In this document: positions 15,771 through 23,176 of the stretch, one piece after another
How positions within the stretch are numbered: the first letter of the stretch is position 1
Layout of the letters: each line of letters begins with the position of its first letter
Assembly (NCBI RefSeq): GCF_943193195.1
Contig: NZ_CALPDG010000041.1
Location: 1 to 35,245 of the forward strand
DNA: 35,245 bases
Direction of reading: 5' to 3'
Origin: Mediterraneibacter agrestimuris
Lineage (GTDB): Bacteria > Bacillota > Clostridia > Lachnospirales > Lachnospiraceae
Notes under the pieces: generated by a model
Seen by the model: only the letters and a program-made list of their open reading frames with translations
Database searches by the model: none
Told to the model about the DNA's origin: nothing
Program-made: the position numbers and the translations under genes

Positions 15771-15985
15771 TGTTCCTCACGTCCTTTCTGTTGTTTCATC
15801 ACATCTTTTAAGGTCTGGTACGACATACCAAACACATATTTAGAAAAATCTTCTAACTGTCTTTCTTCATAATCGGCATGGTTCAGTCGTTTCATTTCCT
15901 GCCACACCTTACGCTTGTAAGAGGGCAGGTCAGAAAGATATTCACAGCCAACTTGTGCCTGCATATCCTTAAAAATATCGTTCAT
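15689..15985 (-). CDS. Small Tn916-like accessory protein
   Basis: 98 aa from the ATG at 15985 (GGAGTG upstream). It begins MNDIFKDMQAQVGCEYLSDL and has YEERQLEDFSKYVFG in the middle. It overlaps the ardA start by 82 nt in another frame, so its last third (Cys/Trp/Arg-rich) may not be conserved; a frameshift near the ardA start would explain the long overlap. Proteins of this kind sit before ardA in Tn916-family elements; function unknown. Confidence 0.5.
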   Translation of the reverse strand: MNDIFKDMQAQVGCEYLSDLPSYKRKVWQEMKRLNHADYEERQLEDFSKYVFGMSYQTLKDVMKQQKGREEQCRKQGCWWKRKEQLAKKQYHTGSTCR

Positions 15986-16009
15986 TTCATCACTCCAATC
16001 TGAAATTTA

Positions 16010-16073
16010 GGTAAGAAAAAAGCAGTCAATCCTAAGACTAACTGCTTTGTGTGTATGGATATAAAATTGTAAA
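16010..16073 (-). terminator. 64-bp cassette tail with terminator, copy 1
   Basis: On the minus strand AGCAGTTAGTC pairs (with wobbles) with GATTGACTGCT across a 5-nt loop, followed by TTTTTTC. It lies between the membrane protein gene and the next Tn916-type gene. The whole 64 bp recurs at 21390-21453 with 5 mismatches. Confidence 0.8.
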
Positions 16074-16095
16074 ACAGAAATTTGTTCAATCACTT

Positions 16096-16485
16096 TTACA
16101 CATTTGTTGTGTTTATTTGAATAACGCAAACAAGAGTACACAATAATGTAGCAATATTGATAAAAATATTACTAATTTTTTTGCTTTTCCGACGAAAACC
16201 AATGCTGATAATGATAAATATAATACTCAAAATTGTAAAAAACAAATTCCATAAGTATGAATTATACATGAAATTACCTTTTATAAATTTTGCACCGAAA
16301 TTATTAATATCAATCAGTAAAATAAACACAGTCAAAATCGTACCAGCAATATACGATATAAAAGCCAATCGTTTAAACCTATTATAAGACCACATAGCTA
16401 CCGAAAAAACCAATAATAGAATAGGGTATGAATAAACACAAACAAAAAACCATATTAACTTTGTTGATGAACCTATTGCGTCCAT
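16096..16485 (-). CDS. Four-helix membrane protein partner of the beta-lactamase
   Basis: 129 aa from the ATG at 16485 (AAGGGGAG upstream), 24 bp after the beta-lactamase stop. Four hydrophobic segments: LIWFFVCVYSYPILLLVFSV, LAFISYIAGTILTVFILLI, LWNLFFTILSIIFIIISI and IFINIATLLCTLVCVI. No catalytic motif is visible. In Clostridioides difficile the class D beta-lactamase gene is co-transcribed with a small membrane protein gene; I infer a similar partnership here, though gene order may differ. Confidence 0.65.
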   Translation of the reverse strand: MDAIGSSTKLIWFFVCVYSYPILLLVFSVAMWSYNRFKRLAFISYIAGTILTVFILLIDINNFGAKFIKGNFMYNSYLWNLFFTILSIIFIIISIGFRRKSKKISNIFINIATLLCTLVCVIQINTTNV

Positions 16486-16509
16486 TTATACTCCCCTTTC
16501 AAAATATCT

Positions 16510-17388
16510 TTACTCTATTATTTTTAGAGCAATTTCTTTAGCAAAAGTACTTGAAACCCGTTCTTTTTGCAAACTATCTTCAAGATATACAGCAAAATAC
16601 TCCCTTTGTTGTCCCTTTTCAGTAAAACCTAGAAACCATGCTTCTCCATTTGTACCAGAACCAGTTTTCCCATATACTTTTCCCCTTTGCTCATCTTCAA
16701 TTAGCATAATTTTCTTTAATATTTCAACATTTTGACTGTCATAGAAACTTTTACTTTCAAAAATTCTTGATAAAACCTCTACCTGTTCGTATGGAGATAT
16801 TTTCAAAGATGAACCCAGCCAAAACCCATTCAATTCTTTGTATGGATTTATCATACTTCCTTCCCATGCTGAAACATCACAATTACCATATTCCAACTCA
16901 CTTAGTTCTTTTTTGACTTCTTCTTCCCCCACACTGTTTATAATCTGATGAAAGTACCATATACAAGACGTTTGAAATGCTTTTTGCAAAGTTAAGTTTT
17001 CGTTCCATTCTGAATTTGGATATTGAGTTCCATTATAATTCAATGTGGAAGTTTCATCTTTGATAATATTATTGTGTAACCCTATTAACGTAGAAATAAT
17101 TTTAAAAGTTGAATATGGGGATACTTGTTGTTCTGCCATATCTTTATTATAAAAAGAGTACTTGTTTTTTGAGGGACTGTATAAAACTGCACAGCCATTA
17201 ACACCATTAAAATCATTACTTAAATCAAGTATTTCTTCCTCATTGCTCTCGCTCGCTTTTTTTTCTATTTTTGATTGTTCTAATTGATTTGTTTCTGTCC
17301 TCTCTATTTTTTCTTGTCTAGCCGAACACCCCGATAACATTATAAAGCATATTGCTGAAATACAAGTAATCTTTAATAATCTTAACAT
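16510..17388 (-). CDS. Class D (OXA/CDD-like) beta-lactamase lipoprotein
   Basis: 292 aa. A lipoprotein signal ends in LSGC (Cys21), so the enzyme is probably tethered to the outer face of the membrane. Class D motifs are in order: STFK with Ser93 nucleophile and Lys96, SCI at 141-143 in the SxV position, YGN at 167-169, and KTGSG at 241-245. It should hydrolyse penicillins through an acyl-serine, like the CDD enzymes of gut clostridia. It has its own promoter, no blaI/blaR nearby, and is followed by a membrane-protein gene and a terminator. The local AT-richness exceeds that of the flanking ICE genes, a sign of recent acquisition. Confidence 0.9.
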   Translation of the reverse strand: MLRLLKITCISAICFIMLSGCSARQEKIERTETNQLEQSKIEKKASESNEEEILDLSNDFNGVNGCAVLYSPSKNKYSFYNKDMAEQQVSPYSTFKIISTLIGLHNNIIKDETSTLNYNGTQYPNSEWNENLTLQKAFQTSCIWYFHQIINSVGEEEVKKELSELEYGNCDVSAWEGSMINPYKELNGFWLGSSLKISPYEQVEVLSRIFESKSFYDSQNVEILKKIMLIEDEQRGKVYGKTGSGTNGEAWFLGFTEKGQQREYFAVYLEDSLQKERVSSTFAKEIALKIIE

Positions 17389-17434
17389 ATTTTGCTCCTT
17401 ACAATTTCCAGTTTGTGTCTTTATTCATACCCAT

Positions 17435-17463
17435 ATTATACCATTCGTATATCAGCACCACAA
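17435..17463 (-). promoter_or_regulatory. Promoter of the beta-lactamase cassette
   Basis: TTGTGG (17463-17458) and TATAAT (17440-17435) are 17 bp apart on the minus strand. The -35 box starts 8 bp after the TcpD stop. The leader is about 40 nt and ends in AAGGAG before the ATG at 17388. No operator-like dyad is obvious, so expression may be constitutive. Confidence 0.7.
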
Positions 17464-17470
17464 TAAAATT

Positions 17471-17692
17471 TTATGCTCCGATAATCTTATTGAACAGCTC
17501 TAACAGTACATCTTTCACACCGCCAGCATTGAACACCAAGCCAACAGCAATCAAGGCAACTACCAAGAATCCGATAAGTTTGGAAAACTCACGTTTAAAC
17601 CCTAAGTAGATACCGATAACCACAATCGCCATAAGCACCAAGCTCTGTGCGTTTGATAAAAACCATTGATACAAATTTTGTCCGAAATTCAT
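17471..17692 (-). CDS. TcpD-family conjugation membrane protein
   Basis: 73 aa. Two hydrophobic helices (AQSLVLMAIVVIGIYLGF and LIGFLVVALIAVGLVF) are separated by a short basic loop (KREFSK), then GGVKDVLLELFNKII. Size, pattern and place (between DUF3789 and ardA) fit the TcpD-like proteins of Tn916-family elements, small membrane parts of the mating machinery. The ATG directly follows the stop of the previous gene (TAAATG). Confidence 0.7.
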   Translation of the reverse strand: MNFGQNLYQWFLSNAQSLVLMAIVVIGIYLGFKREFSKLIGFLVVALIAVGLVFNAGGVKDVLLELFNKIIGA

Positions 17693-17827
17693 TTAATTGT
17701 CCTCGCTTTCTTCTAATTGTTTCATTTCACAGTCAGCTTCTTTGCCGACATTCAAAATACACATCAAGACTACGCCGATACCCATTCCCATAGATACCAG
17801 CAGGAAGTCTTTTAATAATACCCACAT
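17693..17827 (-). CDS. DUF3789-like small membrane protein
   Basis: 44 aa from the ATG at 17827, with TTAGGAG upstream, 12 bp after the relaxase stop. One membrane helix (WVLLKDFLLVSMGMGIGVVL) is followed by an acidic tail with Cys residues. Tn916-like elements carry such a protein (DUF3789) between relaxase and TcpD. Function unknown. It abuts TcpD, so the two are probably translated together. Confidence 0.65.
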   Translation of the reverse strand: MWVLLKDFLLVSMGMGIGVVLMCILNVGKEADCEMKQLEESEDN

Positions 17828-17839
17828 TTTTTATCACTC

Positions 17840-19036
17840 CTAACTTTCTACTAAATCTTTTGCAGGGGTCGTCTGTTGTTTGATTATCATTTCATGCTTT
17901 TCTGTGAGCTTTGCCTGCTGTTCGATTGTTTCCATGTAGTCTGTACCGTTTCCCTTATCAATCTTTTTCAGCATTTTCAAGGTCGGTGCTACCTGCCGTT
18001 GTACCCACCGCAATGTACGGTCTAAGGTGTAAGGCTCTGGCTTTGTCGTCAGCTTCAAGCTCTGTCTGTTATCGCCGATAAACCAAGCCCAGCGGTCATT
18101 GAGTTTCCAGTCATTTTTCCGCTTGTCTGGTTCTTCATCAACAAACCGCACATACTGGTTGATGATAGAAAAGGCGGTCTGCTCTGCGTCATAATAGGTC
18201 AGCAAATCTCGTACTGCATAATAGGCTCGTTCATTGCGAAGCCGTATCTCAAAACGATTGATAATGTCGGCTTCTTCCAGAGGTGTCCCTAACTTGACGT
18301 ACTGTTCATAGTCCTTTTCATAAATACAGAAATACACATCTGATTTCAGAGAACCAAGATAAAGGGTACGTCCCATATATTCTCTGTCGTCCTCTCTGTG
18401 CTTGATAAGCTCGCCCGACTGGTAAAACTTATAGCTTCTGGACTTTCCGATATATTCCCGTTTCCTGCATTTTTCCGCAAGCTCTGGAATATCCAAAATG
18501 CCCGTATGGTCGTTGATAGCAAGGTCGATACGCTTCATCACGCCACCGTCTATGAGTGCGTCCATGAGAAAGTCATACCAGCTTCTTTGCTGTGCCAGCA
18601 GGTAACTTTCAAACTGTCTGCAACCACGCCCCTTTAATTCTAAAAGGACACCTTTTTCTTCGTCAGCCGACGTATAGATAAAGATGTCCCCTAATGAATA
18701 ATGCTCCGTATAACTGTAATGTCCGTAATCTTCATGGAGCATATAATTGATATTCAATTTTAATATATCTTTGATGATGTGCTGTATATCCAGCGTGGGA
18801 AAACGAATTTTCACATAATCAAACAGCATGGTAAGCGGTGCTTCTGGATTGAACCTTGCCAGTTCTTTATGCAGAGTTTCCAGAAGTTCCTTTGACGGCT
18901 TCATTTTTCCGCTTTCTATCTTGTTGAGATATTCCCTTGTGATACCAGAAGCCACCGCCAGCCTGCCTTGTGAGATACCGTAAGCAATCCGTTTCTCCCG
19001 TAATTCTTTTATCCATTGTTCTTCATTCAGAACCAT
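17840..19036 (-). CDS. MobT-type relaxase / replication initiator (Tn916 Orf20-like)
   Basis: 398 aa. An N-terminal helix-turn-helix of XRE type (ISQGRLAVASGITREYLNKIE, about 20-40) is fused to a Rep_trans catalytic domain (about 70-330, with RIDLAINDH and a FEIRLRNERAYYAVRDLL stretch). This is the known plan of MobT relaxases, which nick oriT and start rolling-circle replication of Tn916/ICEBs1-type elements. The ATG at 19036 lies about 120 bp from the candidate oriT, on its usual side. It appears complete. Confidence 0.85.
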   Translation of the reverse strand: MVLNEEQWIKELREKRIAYGISQGRLAVASGITREYLNKIESGKMKPSKELLETLHKELARFNPEAPLTMLFDYVKIRFPTLDIQHIIKDILKLNINYMLHEDYGHYSYTEHYSLGDIFIYTSADEEKGVLLELKGRGCRQFESYLLAQQRSWYDFLMDALIDGGVMKRIDLAINDHTGILDIPELAEKCRKREYIGKSRSYKFYQSGELIKHREDDREYMGRTLYLGSLKSDVYFCIYEKDYEQYVKLGTPLEEADIINRFEIRLRNERAYYAVRDLLTYYDAEQTAFSIINQYVRFVDEEPDKRKNDWKLNDRWAWFIGDNRQSLKLTTKPEPYTLDRTLRWVQRQVAPTLKMLKKIDKGNGTDYMETIEQQAKLTEKHEMIIKQQTTPAKDLVES

Positions 19037-19156
19037 ACCCCCAATCTGTAAAGTGTGAAGTTTTTTAAGGCGACTTCACAGCCGATTTTTACTAGGAAAC
19101 CATGCCAGAAGCCTTATGTTTCCTATGTTTTTTGTCTATTGTCTATTTGCAAACGT

Positions 19157-19213
19157 ACCCCTCTGTTAGATACCGAGGGGTTTTACCTGCTGGCGTGGCT
19201 TCGCCACACCAGC
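19157..19213. other. Candidate oriT of the Tn916/ICEBs1 type
   Basis: ACCCCTC (19157-19163) and GAGGGGT (19175-19181) form an inverted repeat whose minus strand contains CTAACAGAGGGGT, close to the nick region of ICEBs1 and Tn916. A second inverted repeat (CTGGCGTGGC against GCCACACCAG, about 19190-19212) follows. It lies between the MobT and FtsK genes, as expected. The flanking 19037-19273 is otherwise non-coding. Confidence 0.7.
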
Positions 19214-19273
19214 AACGGCTAGTCCGTGCCGTCGCCTTTCGCTTCGCACGTCGCCGTCCCGTCCTGCCTTGCG

Positions 19274-19684
19274 TTATTCGATTACCAGCGTGAACGCTTC
19301 TGGATCATCAACAATGTTGTATGAACCGAGCGTGTCCGCTGTCTGCGTATAGCGGAAATGAAACAAAGGCTTTTGTCCTTTCATGGAAAAACGGGAACGG
19401 TACACCGTACCATATAGAGCGTTTGGCTTTGCCACATCATAGCTGAACAGAGTAGAAGCAAAATCATTCTCCCTGCATTTTTTGATGATTTCCTCTGCAC
19501 ATTTTTCTTTGTCTGTTATGATAAGACGGTTGAGCGTAAAGGTAACGTGTTCTTCATGGAAATTTTCTGATGAAGTCCTCATACTTCCTGCTACATCAAT
19601 CTCACGTCCCCATTGCAGATAGGAAATCGTCAATGCCAGTACAAAAAGTACCGTGATTGTTATTATTTTTCTCTTTTTGCACAT
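19274..19684 (-). CDS. Small exported protein of the conjugation module
   Basis: 136 aa from the ATG at 19684 (AAAGGAC upstream). An N-terminal signal or anchor (KKRKIITITVLFVLALTISYL) precedes an extracellular domain of mixed strands (HVTFTLNRLIITDKEKCAEE, LYGTVYRSRFSMKGQKPLFHFRY). No family is recognised. Position between oriT and the regulator/FtsK genes suggests a role or passenger status in the element. It is probably lipid-free, since no lipobox Cys is seen. Confidence 0.65.
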   Translation of the reverse strand: MCKKRKIITITVLFVLALTISYLQWGREIDVAGSMRTSSENFHEEHVTFTLNRLIITDKEKCAEEIIKKCRENDFASTLFSYDVAKPNALYGTVYRSRFSMKGQKPLFHFRYTQTADTLGSYNIVDDPEAFTLVIE

Positions 19685-19710
19685 ACTGTTACTGTCCTTT
19701 CTTGTAGGGT

Positions 19711-19722
19711 GTATTATAATAC
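19711..19722. promoter_or_regulatory. Palindromic divergent control region
   Basis: GTATTATAATAC is a perfect 12-bp dyad carrying TATAAT on both strands. It lies between the exported-protein gene (minus) and the XRE gene (plus). It could be overlapping -10 boxes and an operator for the small XRE protein. GTAATAC nearby is a partial second copy. A further TATAAT about 30 nt before the XRE ATG may drive that gene. Confidence 0.45.
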
Positions 19723-19795
19723 AGTCTACGGTAATACATCTTATTTATCAATACAGTTGTATCTTATAATTCAAAGAAAAGACGAGGTACAGCGT

Positions 19796-19996
19796 ATGCA
19801 GGTATATATTGATTTAGAAAATCTTTTGAAAGAGAAGAATATCAGTAAAAACAAAGTCTGTGAAGCGTGTAAATTACAGCGGACACAGCTTAATAACTAT
19901 TGCAAGAACAAAGTTTCCAGAATTGACCTCACAATCCTTGCAAAGCTCTGTGATTTTCTGGAATGTTCCCCAAACGACATATTGAAATTGAAGTAG
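19796..19996 (+). CDS. Small XRE-family transcriptional regulator
   Basis: 66 aa from the ATG at 19796 (GACGAGG upstream; longer readings have no ribosome site). The Cro/CI helix-turn-helix covers most of it: LLKEKNISKNKVCEACKLQR, RTQLNNYCKNK, RIDLTILAKLCDFLECSPND. It is the only plus-strand gene in the conjugation module and faces the FtsK gene end to end (5 bp apart). It probably controls the palindromic region upstream and so the transfer genes. Confidence 0.8.
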   Translation: MQVYIDLENLLKEKNISKNKVCEACKLQRTQLNNYCKNKVSRIDLTILAKLCDFLECSPNDILKLK

Positions 19997-20001
19997 GACT
20001 G

Positions 20002-21369
20002 TCAGCTTTCGTTGCTTGCAGTCCTTTTTTCTTCCAGTCTGCCGATTTCTTGTAGAAAGTCATGTCCTTTTGGGACTAAAGGCGTGTAAAATTCGCTTAT
20101 AACGCTTGTTCCCACATCACAATAGCCACGCCCCTTGATACGCTTCTGAAAAAACTGCTTTTTCACATCTGAACCGAACAGCATACCGTAACCTAATTCG
20201 CTGATACGCCCAAGTCCCACACGGAAATTGAAGTTATCTCTGATACCGTCCGAGAAATATTTTGCGTCTGGACGCTGGCAGGCAACGATAAGGAAATAAC
20301 CTGCTTGTCGTCCTAACATGACGATTTTCTTTAACTGGCTAAGTAAGCCCACACTTTCTTTTGTCCCCAGCATTTCAAAAAACGCCACATATTCATCAAA
20401 GATAAGAAAGCAGGGGGGAAGTCCCAGATAGGCGTAGTTTTCGCCCGTCTTATAGTTCGGGTGTCGTTTCATTTGCTCACTTCGCTGTACCATGCCCTCA
20501 TAAAAGGCATTGACACAGTCTATCATTTCTTCTTTGGTGTGATACACGTTTCCCATGACTGTTCCCAAGTCTGCTAAGTCCGCATTTTTCGGGTCTAAGA
20601 TGTAAAGGACAGCGTTGGTATGCAGTAGGGCTTCAATGAGCGTCAGAAGAAAATATGTTTTACCGCCACCAGTCCCACCAGCAATCAGAGCGTGGGGGAG
20701 TGCGTCATATTCCCAGACAAGATTTTTCATCAATCTAAGACAGCCGTTCTCTGCCCGTACTTCATCAATGGTAATACGGTTCGCTATCATATCATAAAGC
20801 AGGGTATATTCGATATAGCCGTCATGTAAGGTCTTGTCGGTCAGTTCGCAATACAAGCCACTTTCCAATTTATCCTCTAACCGTAAAAGCTGGTCTTGAT
20901 ATTTTCCCAGCGTAATTTCACAGCGGATATGAAGCAGTCCCTTTTCCATTTGATAATAAATCTTCGGAAACCAGACAATTTTTTCCCTTGATCTGCTTTG
21001 CAGGTCAGTAAAAAAACCGCTGTCTTGTACGGTATCGGCTTCATACCACTTATTTTCCAGTATCATTCTTGCTAGCTTTTGACGGTGCAGGAGCTTCTTG
21101 AAACTGTCGTAACAGAAGCGGTAATACAGAAAAGCGACCAATGCACAAATGCCAGTTGCTATCAGTATGGTTATGAAGTTGTAAGGAGAAAGCGTCAAGC
21201 CGTTTTCTAACAAGCTGAAATGCTCCCAGTCGGTACGCATGAGCTGTTTTATATTCAGTAGCAAAAGAACCGCCACAAATACAAACAGAAGCGTCCCTAT
21301 GGAAAAGTGGTAAACAAGGTGCTTGTCGCTGGCTCTGATACGGTGTCCTTTGTTCCAAATCTTACGCAT
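20002..21369 (-). CDS. FtsK/SpoIIIE-type coupling protein (Tn916 Orf21-like)
   Basis: 455 aa. Two N-terminal membrane segments (about 22-42 and 62-84) anchor it. The motor domain has GGTGGGKTYF (Walker A, 231-240), FLIFDEYV (Walker B, 321-328) and ACQRPDAKYFSDGIRDNF. This is the plan of TcpA/Orf21, the double-stranded DNA pump that links relaxase-bound DNA to the mating channel. The ATG at 21369 has AAAGGAG upstream. The 64-bp repeat lies directly before that site. Confidence 0.9.
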   Translation of the reverse strand: MRKIWNKGHRIRASDKHLVYHFSIGTLLFVFVAVLLLLNIKQLMRTDWEHFSLLENGLTLSPYNFITILIATGICALVAFLYYRFCYDSFKKLLHRQKLARMILENKWYEADTVQDSGFFTDLQSRSREKIVWFPKIYYQMEKGLLHIRCEITLGKYQDQLLRLEDKLESGLYCELTDKTLHDGYIEYTLLYDMIANRITIDEVRAENGCLRLMKNLVWEYDALPHALIAGGTGGGKTYFLLTLIEALLHTNAVLYILDPKNADLADLGTVMGNVYHTKEEMIDCVNAFYEGMVQRSEQMKRHPNYKTGENYAYLGLPPCFLIFDEYVAFFEMLGTKESVGLLSQLKKIVMLGRQAGYFLIVACQRPDAKYFSDGIRDNFNFRVGLGRISELGYGMLFGSDVKKQFFQKRIKGRGYCDVGTSVISEFYTPLVPKGHDFLQEIGRLEEKRTASNES

Positions 21370-21389
21370 AAATCAATCACTCCTTTCTG

Positions 21390-21453
21390 GGTATGAAAAA
21401 AGCAGTCAATCATAAGACTAACTGCTTTATGTGTATGGATATGAAATTATAAA
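21390..21453 (-). terminator. 64-bp cassette tail with terminator, copy 2
   Basis: Same 64 bp as at 16010-16073 with 5 mismatches and the same stem, loop and T-run. It lies between the CPBP gene stop and the ribosome site of the FtsK gene. Confidence 0.8.
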
Positions 21454-21460
21454 CTTAATT

Positions 21461-22099
21461 TTATGCAAAAGCAATCAGCATTGAAGCAATAAAATTGCCA
21501 GCACCATGTAATAAAATACTAGGAATGATTGAACCATTAAAAATCTTCTCATTTAACCACCCCAATAATAATGCCCCAGTTCCAGTAAAGACAAATGTTA
21601 ATGTATGATACCACAAGCCTACTTCAAGACCAGCTAAAACATATAATACATTGTGCATAAGTCCAAATAAGACTGCCTGCAAAATTATACCTTGTACAGT
21701 TCCAAATTTATTGCAAAATCTTTTACATAAAAAACCTCTATACAAAACTTCTTCTGCGACGCCATTTGCCACAAAATTTTCAATGAAAGCAGGTAAAATT
21801 GCAGTAAAACCTATTCCTGCAAAAACATTTGCTGATACGGCAGAACTACTTTCTATGTATTCTAATGTTTTAGGGTCAACAAGCTGTGTAAAATCAAAAT
21901 TGTAAAAGAAATAATACAGAACAGCAAAGATAAGTAAAATCCACCATTTACTTTTTAATTGTGGTCTATAAAAACCTATCCATTTAAAAAATCCCGTTTC
22001 TTTTCGGTGTCTGAAAAACCACCAAATAACTGGTACTAATGAAAAAACTATTAGGTTGATAATTGCAGTCGATATACTTGATATTGTAAGTTCTAACAT
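21461..22099 (-). CDS. CPBP-family intramembrane metalloprotease
   Basis: 212 aa from the ATG at 22099 (AAGGAGG 5 nt upstream). Several membrane helices carry the three family motifs: EEVLYR (Glu116/Glu117/Arg121), FGLMH (His149) and LLHGAGN (His198), all within the lipid bilayer. CPBP (Abi) proteases include Rce1 relatives and bacteriocin self-immunity proteins; here immunity or abortive roles are possible, not shown. It has its own promoter and ends in the shared 64-bp tail. It sits where Tn916 has orf22-orf23, so it is cargo. Confidence 0.85.
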   Translation of the reverse strand: MLELTISSISTAIINLIVFSLVPVIWWFFRHRKETGFFKWIGFYRPQLKSKWWILLIFAVLYYFFYNFDFTQLVDPKTLEYIESSSAVSANVFAGIGFTAILPAFIENFVANGVAEEVLYRGFLCKRFCNKFGTVQGIILQAVLFGLMHNVLYVLAGLEVGLWYHTLTFVFTGTGALLLGWLNEKIFNGSIIPSILLHGAGNFIASMLIAFA

Positions 22100-22133
22100 G
22101 ATGTCCTCCTTAAAATGAAAAATTTCGTTTAAC

Positions 22134-22162
22134 ATTATAGCACCCTCACATAGAAACTACAA
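22134..22162 (-). promoter_or_regulatory. Promoter of the CPBP cassette
   Basis: TTGTAG (22162-22157) and TATAAT (22139-22134) are 17 bp apart on the minus strand. The layout matches the beta-lactamase promoter. A perfect 8-bp hairpin, ACAATCAA/TTGATTGT (22179-22196), lies just upstream. Confidence 0.65.
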
Positions 22163-22202
22163 TATTTTTCCATAGCACACAATCAACTTTGATTGTTCAT
22201 AC

Positions 22203-22277
22203 TTATTTTTTCAGCTGTCCCTGCGGTGTATGGTTCTGTGGACTGCCTGCGTTCTGGTTGCCTTTATTCTTCAACAC
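22203..22277 (-). CDS. 24-codon ORF with strong ribosome site, likely a truncated gene start
   Basis: A GTG at 22277 is preceded by AGGAGG at 7 nt. The frame reads VLKNKGNQNAGSPQNHTPQG and stops at 22203. The strong signal and low-complexity Asn/Gln start suggest the 5' end of a longer gene of the parAB element, cut where the Tn916-like DNA begins. It could also be a real tiny peptide. Confidence 0.35.
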   Translation of the reverse strand: MLKNKGNQNAGSPQNHTPQGQLKK

Positions 22278-22324
22278 AATATTACCTCCTGTTCGTTCTC
22301 ATGTTGATAGTTGACTTTCTGGCA

Positions 22325-22351
22325 GAAAAAAAGCCGCCCGTGTGGACAGCT
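22325..22351 (-). terminator. Terminator downstream of parB
   Basis: On the minus strand AGCTGTCC and GGGCGGCT pair (two wobbles) around ACAC, followed by TTTTTTT. It ends the parA-parB transcript. Confidence 0.75.
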
Positions 22352-22408
22352 TTAATTGTTCTTTTCTCGGATAGTTACTGGCAGTATCTAGGGGGAGAGG
22401 TGTGGAGA

Positions 22409-22439
22409 GGGGGATGTTTAAAAAAATTTGCTATCCCCC
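22409..22439. repeat. GC stem with AT loop after parB
   Basis: GGGGGAT (22409-22415) and ATCCCCC (22433-22439) pair around a 17-nt AT-rich loop. More G-run/C-run pairs lie on both sides, so the stretch 22390-22460 can fold strongly. It holds no gene. Possible roles are RNA stability or a protein site. Confidence 0.45.
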
Positions 22440-22468
22440 AAAGGGCGGACTTCTCCCCAAGTGTGCGG

Positions 22469-23176
22469 TTATCTTTCCTGCCCCCGCTGCCTTTGCAGAT
22501 GGCGGTTGTAGAACTCCAACGCCTTTACGACAAAATCCGTTTCCTGCCCTCTGGGGATGGATTTCGGTATCAGCTTGGTTATCCGCTCGTCCTTAAAGGC
22601 GGGCTTCTCTTTCTGGTTCGGCTTTTCCTCCTGCATGATGCTCTGGATAACCTCATCCGTGAGTTTTCCCTCCTGCATGAACTTTTTCATCTTGATAGCC
22701 TGTGCAAGAGAGGGCGTCGCATCGTTGTAGCCCATCGCTTCTAAGAGTGTATATTGCTGTTCCTCGGAAAGATAGGAAATCTCAACAGCAGGACGGAAAG
22801 CAATCTGGCGTTCATCAACCATTTGCAGGATTTCGGGTACAAGCTCGGTCAAACGGATATAACGGCGTATCTGCTCACGGCTTTCGCCTACTTTGTCGGC
22901 AAGTTCTTCGTTAGACCTCGACTTCGACACCACTGGTGTCGAAGTTAAATCAACACGTTGTCCTTGTCTGTCCATAGCTTCAAGCCGCATCTTATACGCA
23001 AAGGCTTTTTCACTCGGCAATATGGTCGTTCGTTGGAGATTACTCTCAACCATGACAATAATCGCTTCGTCACGGGTCAGCTCCTTAACCTCGCATTTAA
23101 GCGTTTCAAGCCCTGCAAGCTCGCAAGCCTTTTTCCTCCTGTGACCGCTGATAAGCTCATACCGCCCGTCCTCTTT
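22469..23176 (-). pseudogene. parB: parB of the outer element, 3' part (split by the transposon)
   Basis: 235 codons from KEDGRYELISGHRRKKACEL to the stop. It begins in the middle of the ParB N-terminal domain (the GHRR box) and includes a helix-turn-helix region (ADKVGESREQIRRYIRLTEL) and the C-terminal part. The 5' part lies at 34180-34407. Joining the two at the GA dinucleotides gives one 311-codon frame. Upstream of 23176 the frame continues into transposon DNA, with no ParB likeness. ParB would bind parS and work with ParA in segregation of the element. Confidence 0.9.
22921..22945. repeat. 25-bp perfect palindrome with one central base, inside outer parB
   Basis: Arms ACTTCGACACCA (22921-22932) and TGGTGTCGAAGT (22934-22945) flank a C. 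On the coding strand it spells TSTPVVSK. It is in the homologous place to the palindrome in the inner parB and may be a parS-like site or a palindromic coding insert. Confidence 0.85.

Larger units (their letters stand above)
15600..22140 (-). mobile_element. Remnant of a Tn916-like integrative conjugative element
   Basis: In transcription order it has FtsK/TcpA-like coupling protein, XRE regulator (opposite strand), a small exported protein, oriT, MobT relaxase, DUF3789, TcpD, a small ORF and an ArdA stub: the conserved order of the Tn916 orf21 to orf18 part. The Tn916 mating-channel genes (orf17 to orf13), integrase and excisionase are absent from the window. Two cargo cassettes sit within it. 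The left edge cuts ardA; the right edge lies between the CPBP promoter and the parB region (about 22140-22200). It could be mobilised only in trans. Confidence 0.7.
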
